Assembly: GCA_021372615.1 (NCBI GenBank)
Contig: JAJFUB010000090.1
Span: forward strand, 1-64,000
DNA from: a bacterium
GTDB taxonomy: Bacteria; Armatimonadota; Zipacnadia; Zipacnadales; UBA11051
Length of the DNA: 64,000 nt
Direction: 5' to 3'
Translations under genes and position numbers: made by a program
The notes under the pieces: generated by a model
Told to the model about the DNA's origin: nothing
Database searches by the model: none
The model's input: the letters and a program-made list of their open reading frames with translations, nothing else
Shown here: piece by piece, positions 25,487-33,578 of the stretch
Position numbering within the stretch: position 1 is the stretch's first letter
Layout of the letters: every line of letters starts with the position of its first letter

Positions 25487-25558
25487 AGGAGGCTTGTGCC
25501 CCCGCGCGCATGTCGCAGAGCGAACGGCTGGGGCGGGGTACAAGCCCCCGCCCTACAG
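25487..25558. repeat. Palindromic repeat sharing a 28-bp arm with 45428-45506
   Basis: The right arm (25531-25558) begins GGGCGGGGTACAAGCCCCCG and is identical over 28 bp to 45479-45506. The left arm (25487-25505, GGAGGCTTGTGCCCCCGCG) is a diverged inverted copy. Just upstream, 25469-25486 holds a perfect hairpin GAGATCGC-TC-GCGATCTC. The region lies between the amidohydrolase stop and the URO-D-like start. Confidence 0.75.
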
Positions 25559-25565
25559 TCGGCGC

Positions 25566-26390
25566 CTAGGCGTAAAGCTCCTCGGCCGCGTTCCAGAAGA
25601 AGTCCTCGATCTGCTGCTCGCTGGCGCCGATCTGGTTGCGCAGCAGGTCGAGGTCCTTGCGGATGTGTACCGGGGCGGAGCCGGCCAGGCTGGCCGGGTG
25701 GGTGTCCGTGCCGTACATGAGGCGGTTGCAGCCGGCGAAGATGACGGCCTTGCGCAGCGCCTCCTCGCGCCAGGCATCGGGCGTGCCCCGCGAGCAGTCA
25801 ATCCACATGCCGCTGCCGTCCCGCCGATGGGCGGCCGCGGAGCGGAAGTGCCCGAACACGGCCAGGCATTCATCGGTCCAGGGCCAACTGATGTGGGCGA
25901 GCGCGAACTTGAGGCCGGGGTAGTTGATGAGGGCCTCGTACAGCACCGGTCGGCAGAAGCGCGAACTGTCACCGAACGCGTACAGGATGCCCGAGTGGAA
26001 GTGCAACGGCTTGCCCAGCTCGCGCATTCGCTCGTAGACGGGGGCCATGAAGTCGTCGCCGGCAGACCAGTGGTTCGGGATCATCTTGACCCCGTGCAGG
26101 CACTTGTCCACGAGGGCGTAGTCGAGTAGATCGAGGACGCCCTCGGTGCGCGGGTCGGCCCAGAACATGCCATAGATGCGGTCCGGGTCGGCGGCCTGCA
26201 GCCCGGCGACGTGGTCGATGGCCGCCCGGCAATCGGCCGCCGCGGGCAGCGGGCATAGCTCGCGGATCTGGCCCGGGTGCTGGCTGAACAGCGTGATGCG
26301 CGTGAGGCCCGCGGCGTCCATGGCCTGCAGGACGTCGTCGGGGCGCTCGCTCCCGCCGTACGAGTGGACATGGCAATCCCAGATCTTCAT
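25566..26390 (-). CDS. Amidohydrolase-family (PF04909-type) metal-dependent hydrolase
   Basis: A 274-residue TIM-barrel hydrolase or decarboxylase of the amidohydrolase-2 group. The start ATG 26390 follows AAGGAGCCACC. The first strand ends with the metal-binding IWDCHVHSYGG (DxHxH). HGVKMIPNHW, LHFHSG, FALAHISWPW and YGTDTHP supply the later His and Asp positions expected in the family. It is cytoplasmic: no signal peptide. It is transcribed towards the URO-D-like gene, 188 bp away across a palindromic repeat. Family members hydrolyse or decarboxylate aromatic and sugar acids; the substrate is unknown. Confidence 0.83.
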   Translation of the reverse strand: MKIWDCHVHSYGGSERPDDVLQAMDAAGLTRITLFSQHPGQIRELCPLPAAADCRAAIDHVAGLQAADPDRIYGMFWADPRTEGVLDLLDYALVDKCLHGVKMIPNHWSAGDDFMAPVYERMRELGKPLHFHSGILYAFGDSSRFCRPVLYEALINYPGLKFALAHISWPWTDECLAVFGHFRSAAAHRRDGSGMWIDCSRGTPDAWREEALRKAVIFAGCNRLMYGTDTHPASLAGSAPVHIRKDLDLLRNQIGASEQQIEDFFWNAAEELYA

Positions 26391-26483
26391 GGTGGCTCCT
26401 TGGCGTGCAGAGGCAGCGGGTAGTTGATAGTTGATAGTTGTCAGTCGGTAGTTGGTGGCGATGGGCGCCGGTTCATCCGTAGT

Positions 26484-26500
26484 GCGGGCTTCCAGCCCGC
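26484..26500. repeat. Single REP-like hairpin between amidohydrolase and permease genes
   Basis: GCGGGCTTCCAGCCCGC, a 7-bp stem with a 3-base loop. It resembles the GCCGGCTGGAAGCCGGC unit at 31731-31747. It lies about 20 bp downstream of the permease stop, so it could also end that transcript. Confidence 0.55.
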
Positions 26501-26519
26501 CATCCCACGTTCCCATGCC

Positions 26520-28673
26520 CTACGGCCAGAACGAATACGTAGTTGTCCCCGTGAACAAGCCGTAGAGTATCCAGAGCGAGCCGCTGACCACGTCGGCGAG
26601 GATGAGGCCGAAGGCGGCCGCGCGCAGGGCCCGCATCGCCTTCCCGCCGGCATAGCGTAGCGCTACCGTCTTGGCGATCCAGGCGATCATCATCGGGCAC
26701 CACATGTGCGCCATGTACCAGGTGGTGGAGAGCGCAAAGCCCGCCGGGTGCAGCGGCCAGCCGATCCAGCGCGTGCGTAGGAGCATCAGCCCGAAGTACA
26801 CCCCGAAGCCAATCAGACTGGCCCAGATGCGATTCAGGTGGAAGGGCTCGTTGCGGTTCAGCCAGCCGGTGAGCTGGTTCCACGACTCCTGGCACGATCC
26901 CGGCATCCACCGGGCCCAGTTCATCCCCAGGCCATGGTGGTAGCCCAGGGCCAGCGTCATGAAGAACGACAGCGCGACGGCCACGGGGATCATCGCGAGT
27001 GTGGCCAGCAGCAGACGGCGCTGGCTGCTGCCGGTGTGCTTGGCCAGGTAAAGCGCCTCGAACTGCAACGGGAAGGGGATGTTGCGCATTCCCCGCGTGA
27101 AGCCGAAGAAGAGGGAGAGCGAGGTGAGGTTCTGCACGCCCAGAAGGCGCGGGCCCAGGATGTTGCCCTGCATGACGGTGGGCCCCAGGCGCTCCAGTTC
27201 GTGCGTCGGGAGGCCCATCTCCGCCCGGATGCGGCCGATGATGGCCGTCATGATGTAGTACTGCACGAAGAAGGCGATGGCCACGGCCCAGGACATGCGG
27301 ATGGACATGCCGATGGCAATGGCGGCGACCATCCCCGCCAGGAAGAGCAGGGCGGAGGCGCGATACGGCAGGGCCTCGCCGGAGTCGTCTTCGGCGTCCG
27401 CCGTTGCCGTTCCCCCTCCCCTCCGCGCTCGCAAGCGAGCGCAGGAGGGGGTAGGGGGTAGGCTGCCGTCCCCTGCTGGCTTGCCTGCAGACGAGTGTAC
27501 GGCGTCCCCCCGCTGCCCCCCCCTGAAGGGGGGGGTAGAGGCGCGGCCCAGCAGTACCCTCCGCCACACCCCCGCCCACGTCCGCCGCCCGGCCCACAGC
27601 GAGAAGCCCAGGATCGCCAGGTAGCCCCCGAACGACTGCTCCTTCATGTACGGGAACTCGCGGATGTTCGTGAAGCCGAACGCAGTGGTCGCGACTGCCT
27701 CCACCTTCCAGAACAGGTAGAAGACCCACAGCGATAGGCTCAGCTCGCTGGGGAGGAGCAGACCCAGCCCGATCACCCACGGGTAGAAGCACATCCACCA
27801 CCAGCCGACCGCACTCCAGGGGCGGCCGGGGAAGAACTTCTGCAGGTTGAACGTCTGGCTCTGGTTGATCTTGATGGCGGCTTGCGGCAGCGAGGGGTAG
27901 AACTCGTGCAGACCGTTGAGCAGGTTGATGGCGACGACGACCGAGGCGGCGATCCAGAAGGCCGGATGGCGGAAGCCGCTGAAGGTCGGCTGGGACATCT
28001 CCAGCGGGAGCTGGACGATGGGGAAGCTCATCCGCTCCTGCTCGACCCAGCGCTTGCGCAGGAGCACCGCCAGCCCTGCCGGCGCCGCCCACATGCACGT
28101 GTACAGCAGCCACCAGCGGAACACGGGCCCCAGCCAGGGCTGCCAGTTGCGTTGTTCCAGGATGGAGTGGCCGCCGTCCCACAGGCGGTTGAGGGCCGGC
28201 ATGTCGTTGACGGTCATCGAGAGCGGCAACTCGCGGAAGAAGAGCTGCTCCCAGTGGTTGACTTCGGTCGCGAAGTACGCCGGGCCCTGCATGGTGGAGA
28301 AGGTCGTCTTCATCGTGTCCAGGCCACCGGCGGTGGTCGCTACGGACAGGAGGATGAAGAACGCGATCAGCTCAGCGGGGGAGAACGCCAGCTTCGGCGC
28401 CCACTTCAGCAGCGCCGCGTTGATGAGCCGGAAGACGAAGAGCAGGAAGACGACGTTCCAGAACAGCGCGACGACCGTCGGGTCCTCCACGCCGCGGGGG
28501 CCGAGCAGGTAGGCCATGAAGTAGGCGTTCAGCGGCGCCACCAGGAAAGCGATGATGATGACGCGCCAGGAGATGCCACGGGCGAGACTCGGGGCAGAGA
28601 CATGCGCGGGACCGGCGGATGGCCGGCCCCCGGGGTGCTCCGTGTGTTGACCGAGCGGCGGCTGCAAAGACAT
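26520..28673 (-). CDS. OPT-like multi-pass membrane protein (DUF6785/DUF6784 type)
   Basis: A 717-residue integral membrane protein with about 14 hydrophobic segments. The start ATG 28673 follows GGGAGT; the first 30 residues are polar. SPAELIAFFILLSVATTAGGLDTMK, FPIVQLPLEM and the late AEMGLPTHELERLGPTVMQG region recall a family common in Planctomycetes and Armatimonadetes that I relate to oligopeptide transporters. A block of about 60 Gly/Pro/Arg-rich residues (roughly residues 378-440) sits in a loop before SGEALPYRASALLFLAG and is encoded by palindromic repeats (27410-27536). The context with hydrolases suggests uptake of a glycan or peptide breakdown product. Confidence 0.7.
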   Translation of the reverse strand: MSLQPPLGQHTEHPGGRPSAGPAHVSAPSLARGISWRVIIIAFLVAPLNAYFMAYLLGPRGVEDPTVVALFWNVVFLLFVFRLINAALLKWAPKLAFSPAELIAFFILLSVATTAGGLDTMKTTFSTMQGPAYFATEVNHWEQLFFRELPLSMTVNDMPALNRLWDGGHSILEQRNWQPWLGPVFRWWLLYTCMWAAPAGLAVLLRKRWVEQERMSFPIVQLPLEMSQPTFSGFRHPAFWIAASVVVAINLLNGLHEFYPSLPQAAIKINQSQTFNLQKFFPGRPWSAVGWWWMCFYPWVIGLGLLLPSELSLSLWVFYLFWKVEAVATTAFGFTNIREFPYMKEQSFGGYLAILGFSLWAGRRTWAGVWRRVLLGRASTPPFRGGQRGDAVHSSAGKPAGDGSLPPTPSCARLRARRGGGTATADAEDDSGEALPYRASALLFLAGMVAAIAIGMSIRMSWAVAIAFFVQYYIMTAIIGRIRAEMGLPTHELERLGPTVMQGNILGPRLLGVQNLTSLSLFFGFTRGMRNIPFPLQFEALYLAKHTGSSQRRLLLATLAMIPVAVALSFFMTLALGYHHGLGMNWARWMPGSCQESWNQLTGWLNRNEPFHLNRIWASLIGFGVYFGLMLLRTRWIGWPLHPAGFALSTTWYMAHMWCPMMIAWIAKTVALRYAGGKAMRALRAAAFGLILADVVSGSLWILYGLFTGTTTYSFWP
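27410..27536. repeat. In-frame palindromic repeat block inside the permease gene
   Basis: 27410-27462 pairs TTCCCCCTCCCCTCC with AGGAGGGGGTAGGGG around the hairpin GCGCTCG-CAAG-CGAGCGC. 27516-27536 is a second hairpin, CCCCCCC-TGAA-GGGGGGG-like. The block resembles 24243-24350, and the host frame stays open through it. Confidence 0.8.
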
Positions 28674-28828
28674 ACTCCCTTCCGTCTGGCAGGACCTCAG
28701 GTCAGGTGGTTGGTACTGACTCGCGGAAGCTCGCGTCCTAGTAGGCGGCGGGCCCCGCCGGCAGTCGTGGGGCCCGTCGCACACGTGATACCGCAGGCGG
28801 TCTCGGCGACACCCACAACCTGTCTGCG

Positions 28829-30271
28829 TCAGTGCGCGGCCTCATGCAGGTTCGTACCAGGCCAGAGCCTCACCCGCGCGTAGCCGATCGTGTTCCTGGT
28901 GCCGGCGCGCGTCCCCAGCATGTCCAGCACGGCCGACGGCGCCGCCCCGCCGCGTGGGGTAGCCGTGAAGAACCCCGTCAAGGGGTGCTGCAGGAACATC
29001 TTGACCGGCTCGCCCACCGACCCGTCGGCGCTGATCTCCCGGACCCAGTTCGTATAGACGCGCTCCGCGGCCGGCGGGTAGTCGAACGTGCAGTATACCA
29101 CGAAGAGCCGACCACCGGGGGCGATGTGGAAACGCGGCTTGGCTTCCGGCACCAGCGGTCCCGAGCCCTCGCCGCCCTGCAGCAGCGGCGTCTTGAGCAC
29201 CACGCGCCCGTCGCGCACCTGCGCGTACATGATCGAGTTGGGGCGGACTTTCATGTCGGGGAAGTGCTGGTTGCGCAGCCGTATGTCCACCGGCCCCTCG
29301 AACCATAGCACATGCGCCGTGCCCTTGTCATCCACCCACAGGTCGCCGGGGAAGAGCCAACCGCCGGTCGCCATCGTGTTGCTGATCTCGACCCACTCAG
29401 CGAACGGCTCAGAGGTGACATCCGGCGTCCAGGTGTAGAACAGCCGCCGCCAGCGGTTGCCCCACTGCCGCCCCATGAGGGCCTTATCGGCCACGGGGTC
29501 CTTGACGCGGTCCCAGTTGTCGAAGGCCGCCCCGCCGCACAGGTGGACGGCATTGTAGCGCAGGACGACATCGGGGTAGTTCACGCGGCAGCGCGTGGCG
29601 CCGTAAGGCTCCACGTCGCCCAGCCGCAGCGCGGGCCACTGGAGGAAACCGGACTTGATGGTACTCCCCGCCCGGTTCAGGAGCGCCCACTGCGAGCCCT
29701 CGTAGCCGACGTTCTGCAGCAGGATAGCCTGGCCCGTATCGCCGTCGGCGCTGAACGTGCGGTACGAGTGCTCGGTGAAGGCCGGCTGGCCCTCCCACGT
29801 GGGCAGGATCGTGCGCGGCGCCGCCTGCGGGTTGCGGGTCGAGAACTCCAGTATCTCCGGCCGCGCCGGGCCGCCGCCCTGGTGTTGCGGGTCAGCGACG
29901 AGGGTGGGGTTGGCGGACATCAGCAACCGCCCGTCGCGGAAGCCGGCGAGCGGGCACGGCTCGCGGGTGCGGTCCTGCGGGTCCGCCTGCAGCAGCTTCC
30001 AGCCGCCCGCCGCGTCACGCCGGAACAGCAGCCAGCGCACGTTGTTGAGCGGCTTGGCCTGGGGCAGCGTCTCCAGGCCGCTGGCGAAGAGGTCATCGCC
30101 GGCGCGGGCCAGGCACGTGCAGCCCCAGCACCACATCGGGTCCGCCCCGTTGTCAGCGGGAACGAAGGAGTAGACTTCCTCCTCGGCCTCGACCACAGGG
30201 GTGAGGGACTCCGCGGAGGCGACCGACAGACAGCAGCCCAGCAGCAGCAGGATGAGGCAGGGCATGGTCAT
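28829..30271 (-). CDS. Secreted beta-propeller-like protein of unknown function
   Basis: A 480-residue exported protein; the signal peptide is PCLILLLLGCCLSVASA, with GGAG upstream of ATG 30271. The rest is rich in short beta strands and WLLFRRDAAGGWKLLQ, FRDGRLLMSANP, WALLNRAGSTIKSG, GGRLFVVYCTFDYP type repeats, which suggests a BNR/sialidase-like propeller, but I see no clear Asp-box (SxDxGxTW). There are several Cys residues near the N-terminus (MWCWGCTC). It starts 12 bases after the stop of the upstream GNAT-like gene, so they are probably cotranscribed. No enzymatic role can be assigned. Confidence 0.6.
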   Translation of the reverse strand: MTMPCLILLLLGCCLSVASAESLTPVVEAEEEVYSFVPADNGADPMWCWGCTCLARAGDDLFASGLETLPQAKPLNNVRWLLFRRDAAGGWKLLQADPQDRTREPCPLAGFRDGRLLMSANPTLVADPQHQGGGPARPEILEFSTRNPQAAPRTILPTWEGQPAFTEHSYRTFSADGDTGQAILLQNVGYEGSQWALLNRAGSTIKSGFLQWPALRLGDVEPYGATRCRVNYPDVVLRYNAVHLCGGAAFDNWDRVKDPVADKALMGRQWGNRWRRLFYTWTPDVTSEPFAEWVEISNTMATGGWLFPGDLWVDDKGTAHVLWFEGPVDIRLRNQHFPDMKVRPNSIMYAQVRDGRVVLKTPLLQGGEGSGPLVPEAKPRFHIAPGGRLFVVYCTFDYPPAAERVYTNWVREISADGSVGEPVKMFLQHPLTGFFTATPRGGAAPSAVLDMLGTRAGTRNTIGYARVRLWPGTNLHEAAH

Positions 30272-30283
30272 GGAAACGCTCCG

Positions 30284-31561
30284 TCAGGAGATGAGATGAG
30301 CCTTGCGGGTGGTGCGGTAGACCTGCGCCCCCCAGTCCAGGTCCTCGGCGAAGAGCACGCTGCCCCCGCTGCGCGGGTGGCCGCCGGCCTTGACGAAGCT
30401 CACCAGCGCCCGCTGCAGCCCCGTCTGCGGCTCCGCTGTCTGCCACCTGGGCTGCCAGTCACCGAACAGGTCGAAGGTCCGCTGCCAGTGCTGACGGTCA
30501 TCGGCGCCCTCGACCGGGTGCAGGTACCACTCGCGCAAGAAGGCGCAGATGTTGCCCGGGGTGGGGTCCAGTTGCTCGAACTGCGGGTCCAGCAGCCACG
30601 AATGGCAGGTGAACGCGCGGGTGACGATCTCGGGGAAATGGTCGCGATAGAGCGCCACCGCCTGCCGGAACGCCGCCCCGCACTCCTCGGGCCCCATCCG
30701 CCCCTTGGACGGGATATGGACCGTGATGACCGGGTCGCCCTGGCGCAGCACCTCGTACCACTCGTCTGTGTCCAGCGTCACCGTCTGGCCCAGGACATGC
30801 CCCCACGGCGACACGGGGTGGCCGGTCACGGCCTCCGGCGTCTCGACCAGTCGCGACTTCCACAGGCCCTCGCGCACCAGCCCTCCGTCAGCGCTGGCGA
30901 ACTGGCCGTCCGGACGTAGCAGGAGGCCCTCCTCGGCGAGCGCAATGACCTGGCCGGCGCCAGCCTGCCGGAACCAGCGGAAGGGGTGGCCGTAGGAGCC
31001 AGGGAGGAACTCCAGCCGCGCCAGCTTGAACAGCCGCCCGCGCAGGTGATGCTGCAGCCAGCCGATCGTGTAGAGACCGTACGCGCCCTCCCACGTGTGG
31101 TAGTCCGTGGCCCACGTCTCCAGGTCCGACAGCGTCTCGATGGTGTCCTCGACGGCCACACCGCGCGCCCCGTTGATCTGCAGCAGGTGCGGGACGCCCC
31201 CGAGGACGACGAGGCCGTAGAGCAGTGCGTTGGCAGGATGGGCGTCCAGCGGTGGGGCAGGCCACTTGCCGGCCTGCACGTCCAGCCCCGATAGCGACAG
31301 GAGCCAGTGCAGATGCCACGCCAGGCGCTGCAGAGCCACATCCTGCGCCACCACCGCGGCGCACTCGCCGAGGGCGACGGTCAGCTCAGGAGCGATGCGC
31401 AGCGTCGCGCACATCTCCGCGACGTAGCCGGGCTGCAGGAAGAAGACGTTGCCCGGCTCGAAGGAGCGGGCCGACTGGGGCCAGGAGTTGCGCCAGACGT
31501 CAGGGGCTTCGAGGCCCGCGACGGCGCAGACGGCGGTGGGGTTGCGGAGGTCAAGAGACAT
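30284..31561 (-). CDS. GNAT-like acyltransferase-domain protein
   Basis: A 425-residue cytoplasmic protein; the start ATG 31561 is chosen because the sequence upstream is palindromic repeat. The N-terminal half is helical (LGECAAVVAQDVALQRLAWH, ALLYGLVVLGGVPHLLQINGARG). The C-terminal half has the pattern VITVHIPSKGRMGPEECGAA, FPEIVTRAFTCHSWLLDPQ and GNICAFLREWYLHP. I recognise this from proteins annotated as acyltransferase-domain-containing, with paired GNAT-like N- and C-terminal domains. The acceptor is unknown. It precedes the propeller-like gene by 12 bases. Confidence 0.7.
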   Translation of the reverse strand: MSLDLRNPTAVCAVAGLEAPDVWRNSWPQSARSFEPGNVFFLQPGYVAEMCATLRIAPELTVALGECAAVVAQDVALQRLAWHLHWLLSLSGLDVQAGKWPAPPLDAHPANALLYGLVVLGGVPHLLQINGARGVAVEDTIETLSDLETWATDYHTWEGAYGLYTIGWLQHHLRGRLFKLARLEFLPGSYGHPFRWFRQAGAGQVIALAEEGLLLRPDGQFASADGGLVREGLWKSRLVETPEAVTGHPVSPWGHVLGQTVTLDTDEWYEVLRQGDPVITVHIPSKGRMGPEECGAAFRQAVALYRDHFPEIVTRAFTCHSWLLDPQFEQLDPTPGNICAFLREWYLHPVEGADDRQHWQRTFDLFGDWQPRWQTAEPQTGLQRALVSFVKAGGHPRSGGSVLFAEDLDWGAQVYRTTRKAHLIS

Positions 31562-31621
31562 GACTGGTGTCCTGTGTCCAGTGGTTAGGTACCGTATTGG
31601 GCGGCATGGCAGCGGGTGGAT

Positions 31622-31755
31622 GGAGGGGCCGGCTATCAGCCGGCCCGCCGTGCGCCGCTCCCGTTGGTGTGTAGCATCCGCCTCGAACGACGGGCCGGCT
31701 AGTAGCCGGCCCCTCCGACGGCAACGGCATGCCGGCTGGAAGCCGGCGCTCCTAC
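31622..31755. repeat. REPIN-like cluster: long imperfect palindrome plus an extra REP hairpin
   Basis: 31622-31650 (GGAGGGGCCGGCTATCAGCC...) pairs with 31688-31716 (...AGTAGCCGGCCCCTCC), and each half contains its own GCCGGCT/AGCCGGC hairpin. A separate unit at 31731-31755 reads GCCGGCTGGAAGCCGGCGCT. The cluster lies upstream of the GNAT-like gene. Confidence 0.8.
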
Positions 31756-31758
31756 GGC

Positions 31759-31812
31759 TCAGATGTGCAGCCCGCCCCACAGCCGCGGCAGGCGCTGCTC
31801 GACGCGGAGCAG
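31759..31812 (-). pseudogene. Remnant C-terminus of a second DUF2961 gene
   Basis: In this 54-bp stretch 47 positions match 32457-32510, the 3-prime end of the intact DUF2961 gene. Read on the minus strand it gives LLRVEQRLPRLWGGLHI and a stop, against LLPVDQRLPRLWGGLHI in the intact gene (15 of 17 residues). No homology is seen further upstream. It lies just beyond the lepB stop, so lepB is bracketed by two copies of this tail. Confidence 0.8.
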
Positions 31813-31831
31813 CCCTGAGCGGCGCGAACGG

Positions 31832-32410
31832 CTATCGCCACGCCACTACCTTCGCCACGAGGTCGCTCACGGGGACGCAGGGCGGCGACCATAGGTGGGA
31901 GTCGTTTGAGTCGTTGCGGTTGTCTCCGAGCGCTGCCACCGTGCCAGGCGGAACCGTGACCTCACCGCTGGCGGGCCAGGTGTAGGCCATGGGTTCCTTG
32001 ATGTAGGGCTCGTCCACGGCCTGGCCGCTGCGCCACAGCCTGCCGCCACTCACCTTCAAGCGGTCACCGGGGACGCCGACGATGCGCTTGAGGAAGGGGC
32101 GAGGCGACTCGTCCGCTTTCCGCACGATGACAACATCGCCAAACTGCGGCGGATGGACCACGTAGTAGCCGCGCACGGTGATTACAGTCTGCCCTGCCCT
32201 GTACGTCGGCTCCATCGTCGCCGAGCTGACCCGGTATGAGGCCAAGCACGGCAGCGCGAACGCCGGGCGCCGCGAGACCAGAGCGGCCCCGCCGACCAGG
32301 CACGCGACGATGAACAGGCACACCACGACGGCCAGAAGGGCGTACCTGTCGCGTGGTCGGCGCGCCCGCCGCACATTCGCAGGCCCCGAACCGCCCGCGC
32401 TTCCCGCCAT
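31832..32410 (-). CDS. lepB: Signal peptidase I-like protein with Thr at the nucleophile position
   Basis: A 192-residue S26 peptidase that would remove signal peptides on the outer face of the inner membrane. One membrane helix covers about residues 23-46. Box B reads VSSATMEPTYRAGQ, so the usual S-M-x-P-T has Thr65 in place of the catalytic Ser. The general base Lys108 is present in FLKRIVGVPGDRLK, and box E is GDNRNDSNDSHLW. All else fits a normal short type I peptidase. The start at ATG 32410 has GAGGAG directly adjacent, which is too close, so a slightly later start is possible. It may be active with Thr, weak, or inactive. Confidence 0.85.
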   Translation of the reverse strand: MAGSAGGSGPANVRRARRPRDRYALLAVVVCLFIVACLVGGAALVSRRPAFALPCLASYRVSSATMEPTYRAGQTVITVRGYYVVHPPQFGDVVIVRKADESPRPFLKRIVGVPGDRLKVSGGRLWRSGQAVDEPYIKEPMAYTWPASGEVTVPPGTVAALGDNRNDSNDSHLWSPPCVPVSDLVAKVVAWR

Positions 32411-32456
32411 CTCCTCGTCCCCCGGTTCCCGAATTCCGACTCACGACTCCGGCCGT

Positions 32457-33473
32457 TCAGATATGCAGCCCGCCCCACAGCCGCGGCAGACGCTGGTCCA
32501 CCGGGAGTAGCTCCACGCAGTGCCAGTGGGGTTCGGTCTGGTACCAGTACGCGGTGCTGCTGTAGTCGTGGGCCATGTTGTTCGCGTGGCCGTGCTCGAT
32601 GTTGAACAGCAAGCTCTCCCGGAACGGGATCGGGTCCTGGATGTGGTAGCGGTACTGGCTGTGCTTGCCCGTGTAGTCGGCGTTGGTCTTGAAGTGGTAG
32701 CCGTAGTACGGGGTGCAGAAGACTTCCTTGAGGCGGTTGTAGTTCCACGCGCCGCAGAAGTAGTCCTCGGTGCCTGTGCCGTGCAGCGACGGCGGCCACT
32801 GCTCGCCGTCAATGAAGAACATGTCGTCGCCCTCGCCCCACCAGCCGGGCGTCTGGGCGTCAATGTCCAGGTGGCAGCCGACGTAGTGGCCCCGGCCCTT
32901 CGCCTCCAGGATCACGTAGTTGGTCTCGCCACCGATGTTCTGCCCCTCGGGCAGTTCCTCGGCCACACACTGCTCCCGTCGCCACTGGGCGTGGAAGCGG
33001 CCCATGTCCTCGGGCGCGCTGTCGTAGCTCTCGTAGTCCACGTAGAAGTAGTACACCGTGTCCTTCGTCTCGCACTCACTTGTGACCTCGATGCGCGCCC
33101 CGCTGGCGAAGGGCATGGGGAAGAAGCAGTTGAACGCGCGGTCCATCATCGAGAGCGCGGCGGACGAGAAGTACGTGGTGGCGGCGTGGCCGAGGCCGAA
33201 GAAGTCGCCGACGGGGCACTCGACCGACGGCCGGTCCTCGCCATCCCAGTACATGCGCAGAACGAGCTTGCGCAGATAGTCGCGCTCGCCGCAGGAGATC
33301 GTGGTCCACAGGTGGGTGAGGCAGCCGGGGCCGGCGATGTCCGCCAGCACGCGGGTCTGCCCGGGCTCGATGGTCCAGTAGTCCTTGTTGCCGCCGGTCT
33401 GGTCCCACGAGGAGGACCGCAGGGCCTTGTAGTCGCGCAGACGCGCGAGATCGCGGAGTGAGCTGCCAATCAT
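32457..33473 (-). CDS. DUF2961 / GH172-like glycosidase
   Basis: A 338-residue protein of the DUF2961 family, some members of which are GH172 enzymes acting on arabinofuranosyl or fructofuranosyl bonds. The start ATG 33473 precedes IGSSLRDLARLRDYKALRSSSWD. Typical segments are ADIAGPGCLTHLWTT, PSVECPVGDFFGLGH, FNCFFPMPF, WWGEGDDMFFIDGE, SLHGTGTEDYFCGAW and YRYHIQDPIPF. The Glu residues in GEGDD and GTGTEDYF are at positions where GH172 glutamates are expected. There is no signal peptide, so a cytoplasmic location is inferred. A remnant of a paralogue tail lies at 31759-31812. Confidence 0.88.
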   Translation of the reverse strand: MIGSSLRDLARLRDYKALRSSSWDQTGGNKDYWTIEPGQTRVLADIAGPGCLTHLWTTISCGERDYLRKLVLRMYWDGEDRPSVECPVGDFFGLGHAATTYFSSAALSMMDRAFNCFFPMPFASGARIEVTSECETKDTVYYFYVDYESYDSAPEDMGRFHAQWRREQCVAEELPEGQNIGGETNYVILEAKGRGHYVGCHLDIDAQTPGWWGEGDDMFFIDGEQWPPSLHGTGTEDYFCGAWNYNRLKEVFCTPYYGYHFKTNADYTGKHSQYRYHIQDPIPFRESLLFNIEHGHANNMAHDYSSTAYWYQTEPHWHCVELLPVDQRLPRLWGGLHI

Positions 33474-33500
33474 GTGGGGCCTCCAGTGGTCATGGCGGGC

Positions 33501-33563
33501 TGTGGGAGCGGTCACCGACCGCGACCGCGGACGCGTCGGTCGCGGTCGGTGACCGCTCCCACA
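33501..33563. repeat. Palindromic repeat (27-bp perfect arms), same family as the kinase insert
   Basis: The left arm 33501-33527 (TGTGGGAGCGGTCACCGACC...) and right arm 33537-33563 are perfect inverted copies around a 9-base loop. The arm differs from the 39013-39064 palindrome only by G/C swaps at symmetric positions. It is intergenic, between the flavin oxidase-like and DUF2961 genes. Confidence 0.92.
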
Positions 33564-33578
33564 TGGACTCGCGACCCA

